Shown here: positions 1 through 5,927 of the stretch, one piece after another
Layout: each line of letters begins with the position of its first letter
Numbering within the stretch: position 1 is the stretch's first letter
NCBI GenBank assembly: GCA_900557175.1
Contig: USSL01000118.1
Span: 1-6,047, forward strand
Direction: 5' to 3'
Length of the DNA stretch: 6,047 nt
Source of the DNA: an uncultured Eubacteriales bacterium
GTDB lineage: Bacteria > Bacillota > Clostridia > Lachnospirales > Lachnospiraceae
Made by a program: the position numbers and the translations under genes
Notes under the pieces: generated by a model
Database searches by the model: none
What the model saw: only the letters and a program-made list of their open reading frames with translations
Told to the model about the DNA's origin: nothing

Positions 1-96
1 GAAATGCTTGCTATCGTCACTGCAAAATGATATGCCGCCCCTGCGCAGATATATAAGACAGAAGTTTCCATATGCTATACGACTGTTAGAAAATAA

Positions 97-110
97 AAGA
101 CGGATGTCTT
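97..110 (-). terminator. Weak candidate intrinsic terminator
   Basis: Read on the minus strand, a 5-bp perfect stem (AAGAC/GTCTT) closes a 4-base ATCC loop and is followed by a T-rich stretch (TTATTTTC). It lies about 40 bases past the stop codon of the small membrane protein gene, where a terminator is expected. The stem is short and not GC-rich, so it may be inefficient or coincidental. Confidence 0.4.
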
Positions 111-149
111 GTGCAGAAATCTCCAAAAGAACAGATAGTGATATGCAGT

Positions 150-692
150 TTACTTTTCAACTTTAAAATTATATTTTTCAACAAGTTTTTGCGTATAAGC
201 ATCAATATATTCGTTCCATGTTTTTTCAGGTTCTTTTTCCAAAGCTTCCCGATTATATTGTTCGCTCAATGCTTCGGTAAGTTTCTGTATTGGAAGGTCT
301 TTTTTGACGGATATCATCTGATATTCCCAATATTCATCTTCTGATTGGAATACACTCATAAGCTTCATAATATCATCTTTATTTGACGCTTCATCAAACA
401 ATTTTTTTAAATTTTCCACATAATCTTTTATTTCTTCGTCTGTTACCGTATAACCGTTTGAAATTGCTTCTTTATAAAGGGCTTCCCGCTTTTTCATTGC
501 ACTATAAGCATTTTCCTGTGCTGTTTTCTCATCATCTCCCATAACTTCATAAAATTGAGCAGTTATATGAATATCATTTTCAGATAGTATCAATGTTTTT
601 CGCGGCTTAAACATGATGACACCTATCACAACACAAACGACCAGTACAATCAACAGCCACTTCCATGATTTTTTAACACTTAGCTTCCGCAT
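150..692 (-). CDS. Membrane-anchored SurA-N-like protein, no catalytic domain
   Basis: This encodes a 180-residue protein of unknown specific function. The start chosen is the ATG at 690-692, because AAGGAG (698-703) sits 5 bases upstream of it; an in-frame ATG at 705-707 would add only five residues and has no comparable site. After a basic N-terminus (RKLSVKKSWKW) comes one hydrophobic segment at about residues 12-28, then a charged helical domain expected to lie outside the membrane. The cysteine in the hydrophobic segment is preceded by VV, which does not make a good lipobox, so a membrane anchor is more likely than a lipoprotein. The segment EALYKEAISNGYTVTDEEI followed by amphipathic helices resembles the N-terminal chaperone domain of SurA/PrsA-type foldases (alpha-helical, peptide-binding). 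No parvulin or other catalytic domain follows. It is downstream of the efflux pump gene with a 114-base gap, so it may be co-transcribed or have its own promoter. The family resemblance is by eye. Confidence 0.85.
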   Translation of the reverse strand: MRKLSVKKSWKWLLIVLVVCVVIGVIMFKPRKTLILSENDIHITAQFYEVMGDDEKTAQENAYSAMKKREALYKEAISNGYTVTDEEIKDYVENLKKLFDEASNKDDIMKLMSVFQSEDEYWEYQMISVKKDLPIQKLTEALSEQYNREALEKEPEKTWNEYIDAYTQKLVEKYNFKVEK

Positions 693-747
693 AAAATCTC
701 CTTCCATTACATTAAATTGTCTCTATTAGCATATCTCTGTTGATTTA

Positions 748-753
748 ATTATA
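748..753 (-). promoter_or_regulatory. Possible -10 box for the SurA-N-like gene
   Basis: A perfect TATAAT lies on the minus strand 55 bases upstream of the start of the small membrane protein gene. The expected -35 position, 17 bases further upstream (771-776), reads AGATTT, which is a poor match, and there is no TG extension. The intervening DNA contains GGGGAGGG. It is either a weak promoter or chance in AT-rich intergenic DNA. If real, the gene can be expressed independently of the pump. Confidence 0.3.
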
Positions 754-806
754 TCCCTCCCCACCAGCAAAAATCTGCGATGTTGTTCAATTTCCATTCA
801 GAAGTC

Positions 807-2150
807 TCACTCCGCCCCCACGTCATCTAAATGCACCGAGAAGACTTTTTCTACGTCCTTTCTTCCTCTGATAATCAGGAAATAGATGGCGGCAAGTGAG
901 ACAGATGAAAGTATTGCAGCCACATATCTGTAATCTACAATTTCTCCCAGCGCACCTACAATCACATTGACAATAAGCATCGCAGCCTGCATCATCGTGT
1001 TATTGACAGCATTGACGCGGGCACGCATATGATTTGGAAGATACCGGCTGACCGCCGCCTCACGAAGCGCCGCGCTGTTAACACCTAAGAAACCAGCGAT
1101 GAACCGGACAACGAGCATCAGCGGATAGGCAAGAAAAAGCATGACACCGTCACCGATTTCATAAACGATATAAACAAGTCGGGCCGCCTTATATTTCTTA
1201 TTCTCCGGTATTTCAATAAAATAGTGTGTGATACCGCCTAAAATACGTCCTGCCATCTCTGCTGTTGTCAAAAACGAATACATCGCCGTTGTCAGCACAG
1301 GTGCTGTCTGAAAATAAGCTCTGACCATAAGACTGTTACCAATTGAGGCAGCATTTGTTCCTGCCATATAAATATACAGCTTTCGAAGCCCCCGCTCACG
1401 CTTCATATAAGAAAAGCCTTCACCAATTTCTTTTATATATCCAGAAACCGAACGGCATACAGCCACCCAAAGGTTATCTCTGCCAATGCCTTGCCGCCCT
1501 GTGCCCGATGCAGCTTTTGTATTGTCCTGTGGTGCACTGTTATGATTTTCCACGGATATCGGCTTACCGCTGATGGATATTCTTGATTCAAAAAATGCCG
1601 CTGTCCCCAGAAGCAGCGCTTCTGCTAGAACAATCAGTTCCAGCCCAAGCGCCGAATAAATAATCGCCGAGCACGGTGCCATAATTGCTGTTACCATCGG
1701 ATAAACCATGCCCGAAACAGCATAGCCTTTTTGTGTATACCCTTTCGGTATAAGCAGCGGATACAGGGCACTGTAAGCAAGATAGTAAAAGCTTCCTGCA
1801 CAGCCTGTTGCAAGCTGAAAGATAATATAGGCATTGTAATTAAATCCCCGGTAATGCATAAATACAAAAAATATTAAAAATAAAATACTGTTAATGCTGT
1901 CCATAAGTACAATCATACGTTTTCTGCTGCACCGGTCAACAAGCGGCGCTGCAAGCACCGGTATGACAATCGACGGGATAAGTGATACAGCGGCAAAAAC
2001 ACCGGAAAGCCATGTTGAGGATGTTTCATCAAAAACTGAAAGACTCATCGCAAAATCAAGCGCCATATCTCCGACAGCACTGATAATCGTTCCGATAATA
2101 ATAATTGTAAAATTCCTCGTCCAAAGACCGTTTTTCCTTATTTTGTCCAT
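807..2150 (-). CDS. MFS efflux transporter, MefA-like (DHA3 type)
   Basis: This 447-residue polytopic membrane protein is the size expected of a 12-helix major facilitator pump. Hydrophobic segments run through both halves and are separated by a polar central loop at about residues 195-232, rich in N, S, T and charged residues. The MFS motif A region between helices 2 and 3 is seen as APLVDRCSRKRM (residues 68-79). The arrangement with LYPLLIPKGYTQ later in the N-half recalls the MefA macrolide-efflux group (drug:H+ antiporter-3 family), which exports drugs using the proton gradient. The substrate cannot be told from sequence. The start is fixed by an in-frame TAA at 2160-2162 just upstream and by helix 1 beginning soon after Met1. 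The nearby ribosome binding site is weak (AAGAAG only 2 bases before the ATG), so expression may depend on the leader described separately. The gene has its own promoter and follows the terminator of the upstream operon. It ends in DDVGAE. Confidence 0.9.
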   Translation of the reverse strand: MDKIRKNGLWTRNFTIIIIGTIISAVGDMALDFAMSLSVFDETSSTWLSGVFAAVSLIPSIVIPVLAAPLVDRCSRKRMIVLMDSINSILFLIFFVFMHYRGFNYNAYIIFQLATGCAGSFYYLAYSALYPLLIPKGYTQKGYAVSGMVYPMVTAIMAPCSAIIYSALGLELIVLAEALLLGTAAFFESRISISGKPISVENHNSAPQDNTKAASGTGRQGIGRDNLWVAVCRSVSGYIKEIGEGFSYMKRERGLRKLYIYMAGTNAASIGNSLMVRAYFQTAPVLTTAMYSFLTTAEMAGRILGGITHYFIEIPENKKYKAARLVYIVYEIGDGVMLFLAYPLMLVVRFIAGFLGVNSAALREAAVSRYLPNHMRARVNAVNNTMMQAAMLIVNVIVGALGEIVDYRYVAAILSSVSLAAIYFLIIRGRKDVEKVFSVHLDDVGAE

Positions 2151-2179
2151 AACTTCTTTTTACGGAGGTGCACTAACAC
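2138..2179 (-). CDS. Possible 13-codon leader peptide overlapping the pump start
   Basis: On the minus strand a GTG codon (2177-2179) follows a strong GGGAGGG ribosome binding site (2184-2190) by 4 bases. It opens a frame reading VLVHLRKKKLWTK that stops at TAA 2138-2140, 13 bases inside the pump gene in another frame. A second in-frame GTG (2171-2173) would give an 11-residue version. The same GGGAGGG motif, 3 bases from the ATG, is the evident ribosome binding site of the peptide-transport ATPase in this window, so it is a credible site here. The pump itself has only a poor site, so the overlap could bring ribosomes to its start by translational coupling. The basic run RKKK fits the (R/K)-X-(R/K) pattern at which macrolide-bound ribosomes are known to stall. 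Such a short ORF can arise by chance, and its non-ATG start lowers confidence. Confidence 0.35.
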   Translation of the reverse strand: MLVHLRKKKLWTK

Positions 2180-2182
2180 CTC
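2165..2182 (-). promoter_or_regulatory. Leader hairpin / inverted repeat upstream of pump gene
   Basis: There is a perfect 6-bp inverted repeat, GAGGTG and CACCTC, around a 6-base TTAGTG loop, ending 14 bases before the pump ATG. In RNA it would fold just after the GGGAGGG site and contain both candidate GTG starts of the leader ORF. The 3' arm with the next base reads CACCTCC, identical to the anti-Shine-Dalgarno core of 16S rRNA, so it could also pair with the adjacent purine-rich site. No U-run follows, so it is not an intrinsic terminator. It could instead be a DNA operator for a dimeric repressor. Confidence 0.45.
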
Positions 2183-2208
2183 TCCCTCCCTTAATATTTT
2201 CTATACTT

Positions 2209-2237
2209 ATTTTAGCATTTTGATCATTCGCTGAAAA
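2209..2237 (-). promoter_or_regulatory. Promoter of the MFS pump gene
   Basis: On the minus strand, TTTTCA (2232-2237, four of six matches to TTGACA) is separated by 17 bases from TAAAAT (2209-2214, five of six matches to TATAAT). TGC immediately before the -10 gives an extended -10 (TGn). It lies between the upstream operon's terminator and the pump gene, leaving a predicted leader of about 50 bases. A TGATCA palindrome (2221-2226) lies in the spacer and could be chance or part of an operator. Confidence 0.6.
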
Positions 2238-2262
2238 CCGTCTATATTTGAGAAAATTCTAT

Positions 2263-2288
2263 AAAAAAAAGAGGCTTTACACCTCTTT
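2263..2288 (-). terminator. Intrinsic terminator of the peptide-transporter/regulator operon
   Basis: On the minus strand a 7-bp perfect stem (AAAGAGG/CCTCTTT) encloses a 7-base loop and runs directly into a further five T residues (eight T in a row counting the stem). It starts 33 bases after the stop codon of the TPR regulator gene. On the plus strand the hairpin is not followed by a T-run, so it acts in one direction only. It separates the upstream operon from the pump gene. Confidence 0.88.
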
Positions 2289-2321
2289 AAGTTCTGTTTT
2301 TATGAAAATTCAGAAATTTCT

Positions 2322-3596
2322 TTATTCATCTCCGTTCTCATCGCTGTCTTCCTCCATAATCAGAAGCGCTTCCTTATAACGCCGCTGCTTTTTATAAAGC
2401 TCTACAAGAAATCTGCGATGAAACAGCTTATAGCCGTAACTAAATTCCTGCTGTATATTTTCATAAATATCTTTAAGCAGACACTCATATTCCGGCAAAT
2501 GAGCATAATCTTCAAAATACCGCAGTTCAAGCATCCGGCACATCTTTTTCATACTGTCAGACAAAAGCTTTTCAGGTACTTTCCCTGCTTCCTGAAGATA
2601 GTACCTGCACTGTACATCATTGCCAAGCTCACCATAGGCAATCATCAGCTTATGACAATACATAAAATAATGAACATCATATGTTTTTTCTATCTTTATT
2701 TTCAAAAGATTTTGAATGCCTTGTGCATACTGTCCATACTGAATATATGTAGCGCCAGTATTATAATAAATAACATTCTTATCATACTCGATAAACCGGC
2801 TGATTTTAAGCGCCCGGTCATAATACTTTGCCATCAGCGCCAGCTCACCCCTGTTAGAATAAACATTGCCAATCAACACGCTGATTTCCGCCATCATCCA
2901 CACATTGCCCTCATCACATGCCATTTCATAACACTTATTGCCTTCCTCAAGAGCGCGCAGCATCTGTCCGGTATCACTATAAGAAAGCGTTAATACACGG
3001 CGCGCATAGCTCACATCCTTTAAAGCGCACATCTTTTTGGCATACTCAAGCGCATCTTCATGTCTGTCGCTGCTGTGCCATTTTAAATCATAAAGCCAGA
3101 ACTTTTGCTCATCCGACATATAGCACCGAAGCTTCTCAAGTGCCTCTGCCTGTTCATAAAAATGACTAAGCGCATCATCCGAACGCAAATAGCGGCTAAA
3201 GTCATTGTGTTCATTATCCTCACTGCGCATCATTTCAAAAAGTTCAAACAATGCCATGTCTAAATAAAAGCGGCTGTTCTTTGCCCGTGCCTGATTGGCT
3301 TTCAGCCAGCAAGCAGCTTCATTTTCATAAACCATTTCCAACCGCCCGTTATAATAGACCTCAAGCTTTTCTTTAACTTCTTCCAAAAAAGCTTCATCCT
3401 GTTCATAATGCATATCAAGCGCATGAAAAAGCTGTTCTAAAATATCATCTGCCGGAACAACTGTCCCTTTTTCAATTTTACTCAAATAGGACAGGGCGCA
3501 TATCCCTCTGCTTAAGCCTTCCAGCGAATAATTTTTTTCAATCCGCCGCTTTCGAATTAACATTCCGAGGCAGGCCATCTCCATATGATTTTTCAT
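2322..3596 (-). CDS. HTH-XRE/TPR transcriptional regulator, RNPP/Rgg-like architecture
   Basis: This 424-residue protein is predicted to be a cytosolic DNA-binding regulator. Residues about 10-60 form an XRE-type helix-turn-helix: LIRKRRIEKNYSLEGLSRGI, then ALSYLSKIEKG as the recognition helix and following turn. The rest is almost entirely helical with TPR-like pairs. The clearest are at about 197-230 (SYSDTGQMLRALEEGNKCYEM) and 237-270 (LIGNVYSNRGELALMAKYYD), with another near 278-301 (GATYIQYGQYAQGIQNLL). An N-terminal HTH followed by a long TPR array is the layout of RNPP/Rgg-type receptors that bind imported signalling peptides. Similar layouts also occur in clostridial regulators with no known ligand, so peptide binding is inferred. 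The ATG overlaps the truA stop by one base (TAATG), implying translational coupling, with AGGAA about 11 bases upstream as a modest ribosome binding site. It is the last gene of the operon that also carries a peptide importer. A strong terminator follows. Confidence 0.88.
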   Translation of the reverse strand: MKNHMEMACLGMLIRKRRIEKNYSLEGLSRGICALSYLSKIEKGTVVPADDILEQLFHALDMHYEQDEAFLEEVKEKLEVYYNGRLEMVYENEAACWLKANQARAKNSRFYLDMALFELFEMMRSEDNEHNDFSRYLRSDDALSHFYEQAEALEKLRCYMSDEQKFWLYDLKWHSSDRHEDALEYAKKMCALKDVSYARRVLTLSYSDTGQMLRALEEGNKCYEMACDEGNVWMMAEISVLIGNVYSNRGELALMAKYYDRALKISRFIEYDKNVIYYNTGATYIQYGQYAQGIQNLLKIKIEKTYDVHYFMYCHKLMIAYGELGNDVQCRYYLQEAGKVPEKLLSDSMKKMCRMLELRYFEDYAHLPEYECLLKDIYENIQQEFSYGYKLFHRRFLVELYKKQRRYKEALLIMEEDSDENGDE

Positions 3597-4339
3597 TAAT
3601 ACTCAACTTCCTGCAAAAATAATCCCTGTGCTGCCGCCGTAGGACCTGCCTGCTCTCTGTCAAGGCTGCTTAGAATGCGGCGCATATCCTCCGGACGGCG
3701 TTCACCCTTGCCGACTTCCATGAGCGTCCCTGCAATGATACGCACCATATTATATAAAAAGCCGCTGCCGTGAACAAAAATCTTAATCTCCTGACTGTCC
3801 TTTTCAATATCAATACTGTAAATCTCGCGGACTGTCGATTTATTTGTTTTCTTAATCGAAGAAAATGCCTTAAAATCATGACGTCCGACAAGATATGATG
3901 CCGCCTTTTCCATTGCCGCCACATCAAGTCTGTCAAAACAGTAGTACGTATATTTTCTGTCAAAAACGCTCGGCACCTCACCGATGGCAATTCTGTAAAC
4001 ATAGGTTTTAGATTTGACATTCAGACGGCTGTGAAAACGCTCATCCACTTCCTTCACGTCAAACACCGCAATATCTCTTGGCAGATAACGGTTTAAGTAA
4101 TGCTTGATTTCGTAGCATTTCATAGCCGTATTCGTGTGGAAATTGGCAACCTGGGCATAAGCGTGGACGCCGGCATCTGTACGCCCTGAGCCAATCAGCT
4201 CTATCGGCTCGCCAGTCATTTTTGTAAGCACTTCTTCAAGCTTCCCCTGAATGGTTGTCTGACCGCTGTTTTTTCCAAGTCTCTGCCAGCCGTCGTAACG
4301 GCTGCCATCATATTCTATTGTTAAACGTATATTTCGCAT
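3596..4339 (-). CDS. truA: tRNA pseudouridine synthase A (TruA)
   Basis: This 247-residue enzyme is predicted to convert uridines at positions 38-40 of the tRNA anticodon arm to pseudouridine, acting in the cytoplasm. The start is the ATG at 4337-4339, with AGGAG (4347-4351) 7 bases upstream; an in-frame TTG at 4376-4378 would add 13 atypical residues and is rejected. Family features are complete: IEYDGSRYDGWQ at residues 8-19, the catalytic loop GSGRTDAGVHA with Asp55 as nucleophile, SKTYVYRI in the core, GSGFLYNMVRIIAGTLMEVG late in the chain, and AGPTAAAQGLFL near the C-terminus. Length is typical of the family. It starts 39 bases after the ATPase gene and overlaps the regulator gene by one base, so it is part of the peptide-transport operon. 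In many Firmicutes the main truA sits near ribosomal protein and ECF-transporter genes, so this copy may be a paralogue; that needs the rest of the genome. Confidence 0.95.
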   Translation of the reverse strand: MRNIRLTIEYDGSRYDGWQRLGKNSGQTTIQGKLEEVLTKMTGEPIELIGSGRTDAGVHAYAQVANFHTNTAMKCYEIKHYLNRYLPRDIAVFDVKEVDERFHSRLNVKSKTYVYRIAIGEVPSVFDRKYTYYCFDRLDVAAMEKAASYLVGRHDFKAFSSIKKTNKSTVREIYSIDIEKDSQEIKIFVHGSGFLYNMVRIIAGTLMEVGKGERRPEDMRRILSSLDREQAGPTAAAQGLFLQEVEY

Positions 4340-4378
4340 AAAATTTCTCCTATCATCTGGCTTTCGCCGCAAAACCAA

Positions 4379-5917
4379 TCACACAAGCGCCGCTGCAAGC
4401 AGTTTTTTCGTATATGGGTGCTGCGGATTTGTATAGATTTGTTCGCTGTCGGCCATTTCGACAATTTCACCTTTGTACATGACAATCACCCGCGTACATA
4501 CGTGGCGGACAACTTCTAAATCATGGGATATGAACATCATCGTCAAATTCTTTTCCTCATGTTCTTTTAATAAAAGCTTTAATATCTGCCCCTGCACAGT
4601 GACATCGAGCGCAGATACAGGCTCGTCGGCCACAATAAAGCTGCTGCCCGTCAGAAGGGCAAGACCAATGCTGATGCGCTGGCGCTGGCCGCCGGAAAGT
4701 TCTTTCGCATACCGCTTTTTATAAGACGGATCAAGCCCGATTTCAATAAGCATCTCATCAACAAGACGGCAGCGCTCTTTCTTATCCTTCATACCGCGCA
4801 GCTTCAGCGGTTCTTCCAATATCCAGCCCAGACGCCTTGAAGGATTCAGAGAGCCAAACGGATCCTGAAAAACCATTTGCGGCTTGCCGCACTGAAGTTC
4901 TAAATTGCCTTCATAATGCTTATAAAGTCCTGTGATGACTCTTGCCAGTGTGGATTTACCGCAGCCGGATTCTCCGACAACACCAAGAATCTCACCGTCG
5001 TAAACTTCAAAACTGACGCCTTTTAACACTTCCTTTTCACGCTTTTTCTGATAAACAGAGGCGGATTGTTCTTTAAAGGACAGCTTTATATTTTCCGCCT
5101 TAAGCACAGGCTTTTGGCTGTTGCCCGGCTTTTGATTATCAGGAATCGAAGCGACAAGTGTCTTTGTATATTCATGCTTCGGATGCGCGAGCACCTGAGC
5201 GGCATCGCCGGTTTCTACAATATTGCCCTTATACATGACAATCACCCGGTCACAGACAGACTTAATCACATTCAAATCATGGGAAATCATAAGCACCGAT
5301 GTGCCTGTCGCCTCATGGAAATTTTTAATCAGCTTTAAAATCTGCTTCTGCACTGTCACGTCAAGTGCTGTCGTCGCCTCGTCGGCAATGAAAAGCTTCG
5401 GGCTGCATATGGCCGCCATCGCAATCATGACACGCTGGCGCATACCGCCGGAAAGCTCATACGGATATTTATGATAAAGCTTTTTTACATCAGGAAGCCC
5501 GACACTCTCAAGCGTTTCAAGCACCTTCGCCTCAATCTCACTTTTCCCAAGCTTTGTGTGCAGCTTCAGGCTTTCTTCCACCTGACAGCCGATTTTCATA
5601 ACCGGATTTAATGATGTCATCGGCTCCTGAAATACCATAGAAATATCCTTGCCGCGTATCGCTTCCATCTCACGGCTGGAAAGCTTCAGCAAATCTCTGC
5701 CCTCAAATAAAATCTCACCGCCGGTAATCACCGCATTTTCCGATAAAAGCCGCATCGTTGAAAGCGCAGTCATTGATTTTCCGGAGCCGGACTCGCCGAC
5801 AATACCAACAATTTCTTTTTTGCCAATACTAAAGCTGATATGATTTAAAATTTTCTGTTCACTGCCGTTTTCAAAAAAACTGAGCGACAGATTTTTAACT
5901 TCAAGTAAATTGTCCAT
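4379..5917 (-). CDS. Fused peptide ABC-importer ATPase (DppD-DppF type)
   Basis: This 512-residue protein carries two complete ABC nucleotide-binding domains and should power a dipeptide/oligopeptide or related permease from the cytoplasmic face. Domain 1 has Walker A GESGSGKS (41-48), Q-loop FQEPMTSLNP (96-105), signature LSGGM (155-159), Walker B LFIADE (175-180), D-loop ALD (184-186) and H-loop His213. Domain 2 has Walker A GESGCGKS (315-322), FQDPFGSLNP (350-359), signature LSGGQ (407-411), Walker B FIVADE (427-432), ALD (436-438) and His465. Both end in the HPxxxYTK region typical of Dpp/Opp ATPases (HPKHEYTKTL and HPQHPYTKKL). A short linker at about 260-270 joins them, as in the fused GsiA/YejF type, so both sites appear competent in one chain. 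The GGGAGGG ribosome binding site overlaps the end of the upstream permease gene, and truA follows after 39 bases. The substrate cannot be deduced from the ATPase alone: peptides are most likely, with nickel or glutathione alternatives. Confidence 0.96.
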   Translation of the reverse strand: MDNLLEVKNLSLSFFENGSEQKILNHISFSIGKKEIVGIVGESGSGKSMTALSTMRLLSENAVITGGEILFEGRDLLKLSSREMEAIRGKDISMVFQEPMTSLNPVMKIGCQVEESLKLHTKLGKSEIEAKVLETLESVGLPDVKKLYHKYPYELSGGMRQRVMIAMAAICSPKLFIADEATTALDVTVQKQILKLIKNFHEATGTSVLMISHDLNVIKSVCDRVIVMYKGNIVETGDAAQVLAHPKHEYTKTLVASIPDNQKPGNSQKPVLKAENIKLSFKEQSASVYQKKREKEVLKGVSFEVYDGEILGVVGESGCGKSTLARVITGLYKHYEGNLELQCGKPQMVFQDPFGSLNPSRRLGWILEEPLKLRGMKDKKERCRLVDEMLIEIGLDPSYKKRYAKELSGGQRQRISIGLALLTGSSFIVADEPVSALDVTVQGQILKLLLKEHEEKNLTMMFISHDLEVVRHVCTRVIVMYKGEIVEMADSEQIYTNPQHPYTKKLLAAALV

Positions 5918-5920
5918 ACG

Positions 5921-5927
5921 CCCTCCC
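5921..5927 (-). promoter_or_regulatory. Ribosome binding site of the fused ATPase gene
   Basis: GGGAGGG on the minus strand lies 3 bases before the ATPase ATG and shares its first G with the last base of the TAG stop of the permease gene. It fixes the ATPase start and shows tight coupling of the two genes. It also shows that GGGAGGG works as a ribosome binding site in this organism, which bears on the pump leader at 2184-2190. Confidence 0.8.

Noticed and set aside
1..71. Minus-strand frame starting at ATG 69-71 and running off the left edge (METSVLYICAGAAYHF...)
   Set aside because: There is no ribosome binding site upstream, only 23 codons are visible, and the family is not recognisable. 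It is too little to call a gene.
754..761. GGGAGGG(A) on the minus strand between the pump and the SurA-N-like gene as a ribosome binding site for another small ORF
   Set aside because: No ATG, GTG or TTG lies at a suitable distance downstream; the bases merge into the TATAAT sequence instead.
2176..2286. The 8-base AGAGGTGT shared by the operon terminator and the pump leader hairpin, suggesting alternative pairing in read-through RNA
   Set aside because: An 8-base match in purine-rich DNA is easily chance, and a strong terminator with a separate promoter makes a common transcript unlikely to matter.
2418..2993. A 191-codon open frame on the plus strand, opposite the TPR regulator gene
   Set aside because: It is antisense to a clearly coding gene with recognisable domains, its translation has low-complexity, I/H/C-rich content with no motif, and no convincing ribosome binding site was seen. 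It is a shadow of minus-strand codon use.
3670..4020. A 116-codon minus-strand frame inside truA
   Set aside because: It is wholly contained in truA in another frame, while the truA frame carries the conserved TruA motifs across the same bases.
4340..4378. TTG-initiated N-terminal extension of truA
   Set aside because: The added 13 residues (MVLRRKPDDRRNF) are unlike TruA N-termini, and AGGAG is correctly spaced for the internal ATG at 4337-4339.
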